DNA of 5,791 nucleotides, from positions 1 to 5,791 of the forward strand of contig JALSRW010000013.1 of assembly GCA_026984595.1 (NCBI GenBank). The letters are read 5' to 3'. Position 1 is the first letter of the stretch. Each line of letters begins with the position of its first letter. The stretch comes from Alphaproteobacteria bacterium (GTDB lineage: Bacteria; Pseudomonadota; Alphaproteobacteria; Geminicoccales; Geminicoccaceae). Position numbers and translations under genes: made by a program. The notes beneath the pieces were generated by a model. That model ran no database searches. It was not told the DNA's origin and saw nothing but the letters and a program-made list of their open reading frames with translations. Shown here piece by piece: positions 1-5,791 of this stretch.

Positions 1-537
1 GAGGAACTGCGCCCGGAGATCTGCACCCTCGATTGCGGCAGCATGAATTTCGGCGACGGGTCCTATGTGATGGTCAACACCCCCGACCAGCTCCGGGAAA
101 CCGCCGGCCTCATTCGCGAGCTCGGGGTGAAACCCGAATGCGAGGTGTTCGATACCGGCCATCTCTGGTTCGTCAAACAGCTCCTGCGCGAGGGTCTGCT
201 GGCCGATCCGCCGCTCGTCCAGCTCTGCCACGGCATTCCCTACGGCGCACCGGCCGAACTCGGTACCTTCCTCGCCATGGTCAACCAGCTTCCCGCGGGT
301 GCGATCTGGTCGGCCTTCGCCATTTCGCGGATGCAGATGCCGTTCGTGGCCGCCGCGGTGCTGGCCGGCGGCAACGTCCGGGTCGGCCTCGAGGACAATC
401 TCTATCTCGACAAGGGGGTGTTCGCCTCCAACGGCGAGCTGGTCACCCGCGCCATCGAGATCCTGAAGCGCATGGGCTGCCGCATCCTCGGTCCCGAGGA
501 GGTGCGCGCGAAGCTCGGCCTCGAACGGCGCTGGTAG
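1..537 (+). CDS. BKACE family beta-keto acid cleavage enzyme, probable 3-dehydrocarnitine cleavage enzyme (5' end missing)
   Basis: The gene is open from the first base (frame 1) and ends at TAG 535-537, leaving 178 codons. BKACE proteins are usually about 280-310 residues, so roughly the first 40% lies upstream. The family (DUF849; Kce is the type member) is a Zn-dependent TIM barrel that condenses a beta-keto acid with acetyl-CoA, giving a new CoA ester plus acetoacetate. Visible family motifs are the LDCGSMNFG segment near the start, KPECEVFDTGHL (130-165), GIPYGAPAE and RVGLEDNLYL. In the last, Glu 391-393 matches the Kce zinc ligand E230, and Arg 379-381 and Asp 394-396 match R226 and D231. 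The histidine zinc-ligand pair lies outside the window. The residue before VRVGLED is Asn, where many homologues have His. Direct linkage to carnitine dehydrogenase and a thioesterase makes dehydrocarnitine the likely substrate (products betainyl-CoA and acetoacetate). Family is certain; substrate is inferred from context. Confidence 0.9.
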   Translation, partial: EELRPEICTLDCGSMNFGDGSYVMVNTPDQLRETAGLIRELGVKPECEVFDTGHLWFVKQLLREGLLADPPLVQLCHGIPYGAPAELGTFLAMVNQLPAGAIWSAFAISRMQMPFVAAAVLAGGNVRVGLEDNLYLDKGVFASNGELVTRAIEILKRMGCRILGPEEVRAKLGLERRW

Positions 538-542
538 GCGAC

Positions 543-2042
543 ATGCTCGCCCTTCCCGGCAAGGCGGCGCTGATCGGTTGCGGCGTGATCGGTGCCGGCT
601 GGGCCGCGCGCTTTCTCCTGTCCGGCATCGATGTCACTCTCCACGATCCCGATCCCGAAGCACCGCGCCGCCTCGATCTGCTGCTGGAGCGGGCGGAGCG
701 GGCCTGGCGGCGGCTGACCCTGGCACCGGTGCGGCTGCACGGTTCGTTTCGCTTCGCCGCGAACATCGAAGAGGCCGTAGCCGATGCCGACTGGGTGCAG
801 GAAAGCGTGCCCGAGCGCGAGGATCTCAAGCGGGCGACCCTGGCCGCCATCGACGCCGCGGCGCCGCCGGAGGCGATCCTCGCCTCCTCGACCTCGGGGC
901 TGCTGCCGAGCCGGCTGCAGGAGGGGCTGGCCCGTCCCGGGCGGTTTCTCGTCGCCCATCCCTTCAACCCGGTCTATCTGCTGCCGCTGGTGGAGCTCTT
1001 GGGCGGCCGGCGGACCGACCCCGCCGTCCTCGAGCGTGCCGAACGGATCCTGTCCGCCCTCGGCATGCATCCCCTGCGTCTGCATCACGAGATCGACGGC
1101 TTCCTCGCCGACCGGCTGATGGAGGCGCTGTGGCGGGAAGCCCTGCATCTGGTGAACGACGATATCGCCACCGCCGAGCAGATCGACCGGGCGATCATCT
1201 ACGGGCCGGGACTGCGCTGGGCCATCAAGGGAACCTTCCAGGTGTTCCGCTTGGGCGGCGGCGAGGCCGGCATGCGCCATTTCCTGGCCCAGTTCGGCCC
1301 GGCCCTCGAACTGCCCTGGTCGAAGCTGCGAGCGCCCGAGCTCACCCCGGATCTGCTGGAGAAGATCGTGGCGCAGAGCGACGCCCAGGCCGGGGGCCGC
1401 AGCGTACGGGAACTCGAGGAGCTGCGCGACGATTGTCTGGTTTCCGTGCTGCTCGCCCTCAAGCAGCACGGGCATGGCGCCGGCGCCGAGCTCGCCGCTT
1501 TCGAGGAGCGGCTCTATGCCCTTTCGCATCGCCGCAGCCTGCGGGAGGAGGACGATCTCGATCGTCCGCTGCGTCTGCACGAGACCCGGGTGCAGCCGGA
1601 ATGGGTCGACTACAACGGCCATATGACCGAGTCCCGCTATCTCCAGCTCTTCGGCGACGCCACCGATGCGCTGCTGCGCTACATCGGCGTCGATCGAGCC
1701 TATGTCGATGCCGGCTACAGCTACTACACGGTCGAAACCCACATCATGCATCTGCGCGAGGTGGCGTCCGGCGAGCCCCTGTATCTGACGACCCGGCTGC
1801 TGGCCGTCGACGACAAGCGCGTGCATCTGTTCCACGAGATGTTCCGCAGCCGCGACGAGCTTCGGCTGGCCACCGCCGAGCAGATGCTGCTGCATGTCGA
1901 TACGCGGGCGGGGCGCGCCTGCCCGGCCCGCGAGGACATCGCCGGCCGATTGCGGCGCATCGGCGAAGCCCACGCTCGCCTGCCGCCGCCCGACCTCGCC
2001 GGCCGCCGGGTCGGCGAACCCCGCGCGCGAAGGAGCGCATGA
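543..2042 (+). CDS. lcdH: L-carnitine 3-dehydrogenase fused to a C-terminal hotdog thioesterase (betainyl-CoA thioesterase)
   Basis: A 499-residue bifunctional protein, presumably cytoplasmic. Residues 1-330 form a 3-hydroxyacyl-CoA-dehydrogenase-like enzyme that oxidises L-carnitine to 3-dehydrocarnitine with NAD+. The Rossmann motif GCGVIG is at 12-17, and Asp35 ends the second strand, favouring NAD over NADP. The catalytic set Ser118, His139 (in AHPFNP) and Glu151 has the same spacing as Ser137/His158/Glu170 of 3-hydroxyacyl-CoA dehydrogenase. The usual Asn-Arg after GF is Ala-Asp-Arg here (189-191), and GFLADRLMEALWREALHLV (186-204) is a segment I recognise from carnitine dehydrogenases. 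Residues about 343-460 are a 4HBT-type hotdog domain; VDYNGHMTESRY (355-366) carries the acidic residue Asp356 at the catalytic position. The last 40 residues are Arg/Pro rich and probably disordered. ATG 543 follows the BKACE stop by 5 nt with only a weak purine stretch upstream; it places the Rossmann strand at the normal distance. Long (about 497 aa) and short (about 321 aa) carnitine dehydrogenases are known; this is the long type. Confidence 0.93.
   Translation: MLALPGKAALIGCGVIGAGWAARFLLSGIDVTLHDPDPEAPRRLDLLLERAERAWRRLTLAPVRLHGSFRFAANIEEAVADADWVQESVPEREDLKRATLAAIDAAAPPEAILASSTSGLLPSRLQEGLARPGRFLVAHPFNPVYLLPLVELLGGRRTDPAVLERAERILSALGMHPLRLHHEIDGFLADRLMEALWREALHLVNDDIATAEQIDRAIIYGPGLRWAIKGTFQVFRLGGGEAGMRHFLAQFGPALELPWSKLRAPELTPDLLEKIVAQSDAQAGGRSVRELEELRDDCLVSVLLALKQHGHGAGAELAAFEERLYALSHRRSLREEDDLDRPLRLHETRVQPEWVDYNGHMTESRYLQLFGDATDALLRYIGVDRAYVDAGYSYYTVETHIMHLREVASGEPLYLTTRLLAVDDKRVHLFHEMFRSRDELRLATAEQMLLHVDTRAGRACPAREDIAGRLRRIGEAHARLPPPDLAGRRVGEPRARRSA
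2030..2035 (+). promoter_or_regulatory. Ribosome binding site of the acyl-CoA dehydrogenase gene
   Basis: AAGGAG stands 8 nt before ATG 2044 and lies inside the last codons of the upstream dehydrogenase-thioesterase gene. It is the best Shine-Dalgarno match in the window. It fixes the start at 2044, although the reading frame stays open upstream to 1894. Confidence 0.8.
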
Positions 2043-2043
2043 G

Positions 2044-3204
2044 ATGGACTTCGCCCTCACCCCCGAACAGGAAATGATCGTCGACACCGTCCGCCGCTTC
2101 GTCGAGAGCGAGCTCTATCCGCTCGAGGAGGAGGTGGAGCGGACAGGGCGAGTTGCCCCCGAGGTCGGACGCGAGATCATCCGCAAGGTGCGGGAGATGG
2201 GCTTCTATGCCGCCAACATTCCCGAGGAGTTCGGCGGCGGCGGGCTCGATTCCCTGAGCTTCACCCTGCTCGAGCGCGAACTCGGGCGGGCGAGCATGGC
2301 GCTCACCGTCTGGTTCGGCCGCCCCTCGGCCATCCTCTGCGCCTGCACCCCCGAGCAGCGGCCGCTCTGGCTCGATCCGGTGGTGCGCGGCGAGAAGATC
2401 GACTGTCTCGCCATGACCGAGCCGGAGGCGGGCTCCGACATCCGTTCCATGAAGACCCGCGCCCGGCGCGAGGGCGGCGATTTCGTCATCAACGGTACCA
2501 AGCATTTCATCAGCCATGCCGACATCGCCGATTTCGTCATCCTCTTCGCCGCCACCGGCGAGGAGGAGACGCCCCGCGGCCGGCGCCAGACCCTGACCTG
2601 TTTTCTGATCGACAAGGGTACGCCCGGCTTCACCGTCCATCCCGGCTACCGCTGCGTCTCCCATCGCGGCTACCACAATTGCATCCTCACCTTCGAGGAT
2701 TGTCGGGTACCGGCATCGCAGGTGCTCGGCGAAGTCGACCGCGGCCTCGATCTCATGAACGAATGGCTGTTCGCCACCCGCCTGACGGTGGCGGCGATGT
2801 GCGTGGGCCGCGCCCGGCGGGTGTTCGATCAGGCCCTCGAATGGGCGGCGACCCGCAGGCAGTTCGGCCAGCCGATCGGCCGCTTCCAGGGAACCTCCTT
2901 CAAGCTCGCCGACATGAGCACCGAGATCGACGCCGCCGATCTCCTCACTCTGCACGCGGCCTGGCTTCTGGACCGCGGCCTTCCCGCCGATCGCCAGATC
3001 GCCCAGGCCAAGCTCTATGCGAGCGAGATGCTGGCCCGGGTCACCGACCATGCGGTGCAGATCCTGGGCGGCATGGGGCTGATGGAGGAGACCGGTATCG
3101 AGCGTCATTGGCGGGATGCCCGGGTCGAGCGGATCTGGGAGGGCACCAGCGAGATCCAGCGCCACATCATCTCCCGCAGCCTGCTGCGCCCGCTCGGCGC
3201 CTGA
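2044..3204 (+). CDS. Acyl-CoA dehydrogenase, probable gamma-butyrobetainyl-CoA dehydrogenase
   Basis: 386 residues, the usual length for a soluble FAD-dependent acyl-CoA dehydrogenase that introduces an alpha,beta double bond and passes electrons to ETF. The N-terminal helical domain starts with MDFALTPEQEMI. The first family signature is complete at 123-135 (AMTEPEAGSDIRS). RRQFGQPIGRFQ (271-282) and QILGGMG (339-345) are the C-terminal domain motifs, and IWEGTSEIQR places the catalytic-base glutamate at residue 366, the site of MCAD Glu376. The protein starts 1 nt after the preceding stop and has a strong ribosome binding site. The flanking ADP-forming ligase and CaiD homologue suggest gamma-butyrobetainyl-CoA as substrate and crotonobetainyl-CoA as product. 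Sequence alone cannot exclude another short acyl-CoA. From memory, E. coli CaiA, which works in the reductive direction, lacks the EGT glutamate, so this protein looks like an ordinary oxidising enzyme rather than a CaiA orthologue. Confidence 0.92.
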   Translation: MDFALTPEQEMIVDTVRRFVESELYPLEEEVERTGRVAPEVGREIIRKVREMGFYAANIPEEFGGGGLDSLSFTLLERELGRASMALTVWFGRPSAILCACTPEQRPLWLDPVVRGEKIDCLAMTEPEAGSDIRSMKTRARREGGDFVINGTKHFISHADIADFVILFAATGEEETPRGRRQTLTCFLIDKGTPGFTVHPGYRCVSHRGYHNCILTFEDCRVPASQVLGEVDRGLDLMNEWLFATRLTVAAMCVGRARRVFDQALEWAATRRQFGQPIGRFQGTSFKLADMSTEIDAADLLTLHAAWLLDRGLPADRQIAQAKLYASEMLARVTDHAVQILGGMGLMEETGIERHWRDARVERIWEGTSEIQRHIISRSLLRPLGA

Positions 3205-3210
3205 ACGCCC

Positions 3211-5295
3211 GTGTCCCTCGCCCGCCTCCTGCGCCCCCGCAGCATCGCCGTGGTCGGCGGCGGGCCGGCCGCCGAGGTCGTTCATCAATGCCGGCGCCTC
3301 GGCTTCACCGGGCCGATCTTCGCCGTCCACCCCCGCCGCGAGGCGGTCGCCGGCATCCGCTGCCATCCCCGGATCGAGGATCTGCCGGAGACGCCCGACT
3401 GCACTTTCCTCGCCGTCAACGCCCGCACCACGGTGGCGATGGTGGCCCGGCTTTCGGCCATGGGTGCCGGCGGCGCGGTGGCCCTCGCCTCGGGCTTCGC
3501 CGAGACCGGCGAGGCGGGGGCTCGGCTCCAGCAGGAGCTGCTGCGGGCGGCAGGCGGAATGCCGGTACTGGGTCCGAACTGTCACGGTTTTCTCAACTGC
3601 CTCGACGGCGTCGCCCTGTGGCCGGACCAGCACGGGGCGGTAGCGGTGGAGCGCGGCGTGGCGCTTCTTTCCCAGAGCGGCAATATCGCGGTTTCGCTGA
3701 CCATGCAGCGCCGCGGGCTCGATCTGGCGATGGTCGTCACCCTCGGCAACCAGGCGATGCTCGGCCCCTCGCCGCTGATCGAGGAGCTGGCCGGGGATCC
3801 CAGGATCCGCGCCATCGGTCTCTGTCTGGAGCGGATCGACGATCGCGATCGTTTCGCCGAGGCGGTGGCAGCCGCCCGCCGCCGCGGCAAGCCGGTGGTG
3901 GCGCTGCGCCTCGCCCGCGGCCCCGCGGCACGCGAGGCGGCCCTGAGCCATACCGCCTCGCTCGCCGGCGAGGAGATGGTGGCCACGGCCTTCCTTTCGC
4001 GGCTCGGCGTCGCCTGCATCGACAGCCTGCCGGCCCTGCTCGAATGTCTGAAGATCCTCCACATCCACGGCCCGCTCCCCGGCCGGCGGCTGGTCTCGCT
4101 GAGCTGCTCGGGTGGCGAGGCGGCTCTGATCGCCGATGCCGCCGCCCGTCACGGGCTGTCCTTCCCGCCCTTTCCCGCATCCCGGCGATCGGCCATCGCC
4201 GCGGCGCTCGAAGACCGCGTCACTGTTCGCAATCCCCTCGATTACCACACCTTCGTCTGGAACCGCCGCGAGCGGCTGCGGCAGGTGTTCACGCCGGCCA
4301 TCGGCGGCGAGGCCGATCTGGCATTGCTGATCCTCGATTTTCCGCGCAGGGACCGCTGCGCGGACGATGCCTGGTGGTGTGCGGTGGAGGCATTCGCCGA
4401 TGCATGCCGCAGCAACGGCTCCGCCGGAGCGGTGCTGGCGACCCTGCCCGAATGCCTCCCCGAAACCCATGCCGAAAATCTCGCCGCCCGCGGCCTCGTG
4501 CCGCTCTGCGGGATCGAGGAGGGGCTCGCGGCCATCGCCGCCGCGGCGGCGGTGGCAACCAGCCCCACGGCCCCGCCCTCGTTCCTCTCCGCCGCCATCG
4601 CAGAGGGAACCGCCCTCCTGCTCCCCGAGCGGCCAGCCAAGGAGCTGCTCGCCGGCTTCGGCCTCGTCGTGCCCGAAGGGCGGATCGTGCACTCGGTGGA
4701 GGAAGCACGGGCGGCGGCCGCGGATCTCGGTTTTCCGCTGGTGGCCAAGTGCAGCGGTGCGGGCATCGCCCACAAGAGCGAACGCGGCGGGGTGCGCCTC
4801 GGCCTTCGCGACGGTACTGCGGTGGCGGCGGCGGTGGCCGATCTCCTGGCGCTGTCGCCGGCGGTGCTGCTGGAGCGGATGGTCGAGGACGGCGTCGCCG
4901 AGCTCATCCTGGGCCTCGGCCGCGACCCCGAATTCGGCCTCTATCTGCTGCTGGGGAGCGGCGGCGTGCTCGCCGAACTGGTGGGCGACCGCGCCGTCCT
5001 GCCGCTGCCGGCGACCAGCGCAGAGATCGAGGGCGCGCTGCGGAGCCTTCGCGTCCGGCCGCTGCTCGAAGGCCATCGCGGCCGCCCGCCCGGGGATCTC
5101 GCGGCCCTCCTCGAAGCCGTCGCAGCGGTACAGCGCTTCGCCGAGGCGCGGACCCCGACCATCCTGGAACTGGACATCAACCCGCTGATCGTGCGTCCTC
5201 GGGGCCGTGGTGCGGTGGCCGTGGACGCGCTCCTTCGCCTGATCGCTGCACCGGAGACGGAAGATGACGACCGAGCCCCTCGTTCTGCGCCGTGA
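3211..5295 (+). CDS. ADP-forming acyl-CoA synthetase (acetate-CoA ligase family), probable gamma-butyrobetaine/carnitine-CoA ligase
   Basis: 694 residues joining the alpha and beta parts of an NDP-forming acyl-CoA synthetase. This family makes acyl-CoA from a carboxylic acid, CoA and ATP with release of ADP and phosphate, through phosphohistidine intermediates. The CoA-binding Rossmann domain opens with LLRPRSIAVVGGG (6-18) and includes LGPNCHGFLN (120-129). The ligase-CoA domain contains SQSGN (154-158) and LSHTASLAG (245-253), whose His247 is the expected phosphohistidine; many relatives read SHTGS, so Ala249 is a small deviation. The ATP-grasp part begins near 470; AHKSERGGV (520-528) carries His521, the likely second phosphate-relay histidine, and ELDINPL (653-659) is the conserved end motif. 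The start is GTG 3211, 6 nt after the previous stop and without a clear ribosome binding site; it gives the normal short N-terminus before the Rossmann strand. The last 32 nt overlap the hydratase gene. Family is secure; substrate is inferred from neighbours. Confidence 0.92.
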   Translation: MSLARLLRPRSIAVVGGGPAAEVVHQCRRLGFTGPIFAVHPRREAVAGIRCHPRIEDLPETPDCTFLAVNARTTVAMVARLSAMGAGGAVALASGFAETGEAGARLQQELLRAAGGMPVLGPNCHGFLNCLDGVALWPDQHGAVAVERGVALLSQSGNIAVSLTMQRRGLDLAMVVTLGNQAMLGPSPLIEELAGDPRIRAIGLCLERIDDRDRFAEAVAAARRRGKPVVALRLARGPAAREAALSHTASLAGEEMVATAFLSRLGVACIDSLPALLECLKILHIHGPLPGRRLVSLSCSGGEAALIADAAARHGLSFPPFPASRRSAIAAALEDRVTVRNPLDYHTFVWNRRERLRQVFTPAIGGEADLALLILDFPRRDRCADDAWWCAVEAFADACRSNGSAGAVLATLPECLPETHAENLAARGLVPLCGIEEGLAAIAAAAAVATSPTAPPSFLSAAIAEGTALLLPERPAKELLAGFGLVVPEGRIVHSVEEARAAAADLGFPLVAKCSGAGIAHKSERGGVRLGLRDGTAVAAAVADLLALSPAVLLERMVEDGVAELILGLGRDPEFGLYLLLGSGGVLAELVGDRAVLPLPATSAEIEGALRSLRVRPLLEGHRGRPPGDLAALLEAVAAVQRFAEARTPTILELDINPLIVRPRGRGAVAVDALLRLIAAPETEDDDRAPRSAP
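5253..5256 (+). promoter_or_regulatory. Ribosome binding site of the caiD-like gene
   Basis: GGAG lies 7 nt before ATG 5264, inside the 3' end of the ligase gene. It supports translation of the hydratase from 5264 and a 32-nt overlap with the ligase reading frame. Confidence 0.6.
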
Positions 5296-5791
5296 AGGCG
5301 GCATTCTCGAGGTCACCCTCGACCGGCCCAAGGCCAACGCCATCGACGCCGCAACGAGCCGCCGCATGGGTGAAACCTTCGCCGCCTTCCGCGACGATCC
5401 CGAGCTCCGGGTGGCGATCGTCACCGGCGCCGGGGAGCGGTTCTTCTCGGCCGGCTGGGATCTCAAGGCCGCGGCCGCGGGCGAGGCGCCGGACGAGGAT
5501 TTCGGCATCGGCGGCTTCGCCGGGCTGCAGCAGCTTCCCGGGCTGGGCAAGCCGGTGATCGCCGCCGTCAACGGCATGGCGGTGGGCGGCGGCTTCGAGC
5601 TCGCCCTTTCCTGCGATCTGATCCTCGCTGCCGAACATGCCCGCTTCGCCCTGCCCGAGATCAACGCCGGCACGCTCGCCGATGCCGCCACCGTCAAGCT
5701 GCCCCGACGCATGCCCTATCACATGGCCATGGATCTGCTGCTGACCGGCCGTTGGATGGATGCCGAGGAGGCGCGGCATTGGTGGCTGGTC
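5264..5791 (+). CDS. caiD: Carnitinyl-CoA dehydratase / crotonobetainyl-CoA hydratase (3' end missing)
   Basis: Frame 2 is open from ATG 5264 to the window end (176 codons; CaiD is about 261 residues). The protein is a crotonase-fold enzyme that reversibly hydrates crotonobetainyl-CoA to L-carnitinyl-CoA. Similarity to E. coli CaiD, recalled from memory, is strong: LDRPKANAIDA (19-29), LRVAIVTGAGERFFSAGWDL (47-66), and the GEAPDEDFG/GGFAGL region. The two catalytic glutamates of CaiD, E111 and E131, correspond to Glu112 in GGGFE and Glu132 in LPE. After Glu132 the sequence reads INAGTLADAATVKLP, not the common crotonase form with Pro-Asp and paired glycines (GIVPDSGG in E. coli). Residues 173-174 are Trp-Trp where CaiD has Trp-Gly before the conserved LV/IV. 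The start has a good ribosome binding site and overlaps the ligase gene in another frame. Running this enzyme toward carnitine would connect the ligase and acyl-CoA dehydrogenase to the carnitine dehydrogenase upstream. Confidence 0.93.
   Translation, partial: MTTEPLVLRREGGILEVTLDRPKANAIDAATSRRMGETFAAFRDDPELRVAIVTGAGERFFSAGWDLKAAAAGEAPDEDFGIGGFAGLQQLPGLGKPVIAAVNGMAVGGGFELALSCDLILAAEHARFALPEINAGTLADAATVKLPRRMPYHMAMDLLLTGRWMDAEEARHWWLV

Noticed and set aside
33..542. Upstream extension of the carnitine dehydrogenase frame to position 33
   Set aside because: The extension overlaps the BKACE coding region, has Arg-rich shadow composition, and is not needed: ATG 543 gives the correct distance to the Rossmann motif.
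1894..2043. Earlier start for the acyl-CoA dehydrogenase frame
   Set aside because: The added residues overlap the thioesterase domain gene in another frame and match no family N-terminus. ATG 2044 has a strong ribosome binding site and the usual MDF-L-T-EQ beginning.
402..2087. Minus-strand open frame of about 561 codons opposite the carnitine dehydrogenase gene
   Set aside because: Same cause: it is codon-aligned with the frame-3 gene in GC-rich DNA. No recognisable motif, and it lies fully opposite a strongly supported gene.
2679..5267. Long + strand open frame of about 862 codons in frame 3
   Set aside because: Arg/Pro/Gly/Ala-rich shadow of the dehydrogenase and ligase genes. Both of those have full-length motifs in frame 1.
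1744..5712. Very long minus-strand open frame (about 1322 codons) across the dehydrogenase, ligase and hydratase genes
   Set aside because: It is codon-aligned with the two frame-1 genes on the + strand, so it stays open simply because those genes avoid TTA, CTA and TCA codons. Its translation shows low-complexity Gly/Ala/Arg/His/Glu composition and no domain.
1..5791. Anaerobic enterobacterial-type caiTABCDE respiration operon
   Set aside because: Only CaiD clearly matches. The ligase is the ADP-forming type, the acyl-CoA dehydrogenase has an oxidative active site, and carnitine dehydrogenase plus BKACE point to aerobic degradation.
1..5791. Terminators, CRISPR arrays, insertion sequences, tRNA genes or riboswitches
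   Set aside because: Almost every base is coding and the largest gap is 6 nt. I saw no repeat array, T-run hairpin, transposase motif or RNA-like conserved element.

Overview
The window is a compact piece of a catabolic operon from a GC-rich bacterium. By eye the base composition is well over 60% G+C, codon third positions are almost all G or C, and the codons TTA, CTA and TCA are nearly absent. The gene content, a carnitine dehydrogenase fused to a thioesterase next to a BKACE enzyme and a CaiD-like hydratase, suggests a proteobacterium, most likely an alphaproteobacterium. That taxonomic call is inference; there is no rRNA or marker gene here.

Five genes lie on the + strand, packed head to tail. 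(1) 1-537 is the 3' part of a beta-keto acid cleavage enzyme (BKACE/DUF849), probably the dehydrocarnitine-cleaving type. (2) 543-2042 is a two-domain protein: an L-carnitine 3-dehydrogenase followed by a hotdog-fold thioesterase. (3) 2044-3204 is a complete acyl-CoA dehydrogenase. (4) 3211-5295 is a single-chain, ADP-forming (NDP-forming) acyl-CoA synthetase. (5) 5264 to the window end is the 5' part of a carnitinyl-CoA dehydratase/crotonobetainyl-CoA hydratase (CaiD). Gene junctions are 5 nt, 1 nt, 6 nt and a 32-nt overlap, so co-transcription is very likely. No promoter, terminator, RNA gene, mobile element, repeat array or CRISPR is visible, and no non-coding stretch exceeds 6 nt.

Together the genes make chemical sense as one route from gamma-butyrobetaine to glycine betaine. 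The ligase would make gamma-butyrobetainyl-CoA, the dehydrogenase would oxidise it to crotonobetainyl-CoA, and CaiD would hydrate that to L-carnitinyl-CoA. After release of free L-carnitine, the NAD-dependent dehydrogenase domain would give 3-dehydrocarnitine, BKACE would cleave it with acetyl-CoA to betainyl-CoA and acetoacetate, and the fused thioesterase would release glycine betaine. The second half (LcdH, BKACE, thioesterase) is an established aerobic carnitine pathway. The first half is an inference from gene adjacency and family chemistry. It would be a hydroxylase-free way into carnitine that uses an ADP-forming ligase instead of the AMP-forming CaiC.

I did not find evidence of a wholly new class of system. 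The points most worth checking are the ligase substitution, the oxidative rather than reductive active site of the acyl-CoA dehydrogenase, the same-frame junction between genes 3 and 4, and divergent positions in the CaiD homologue.
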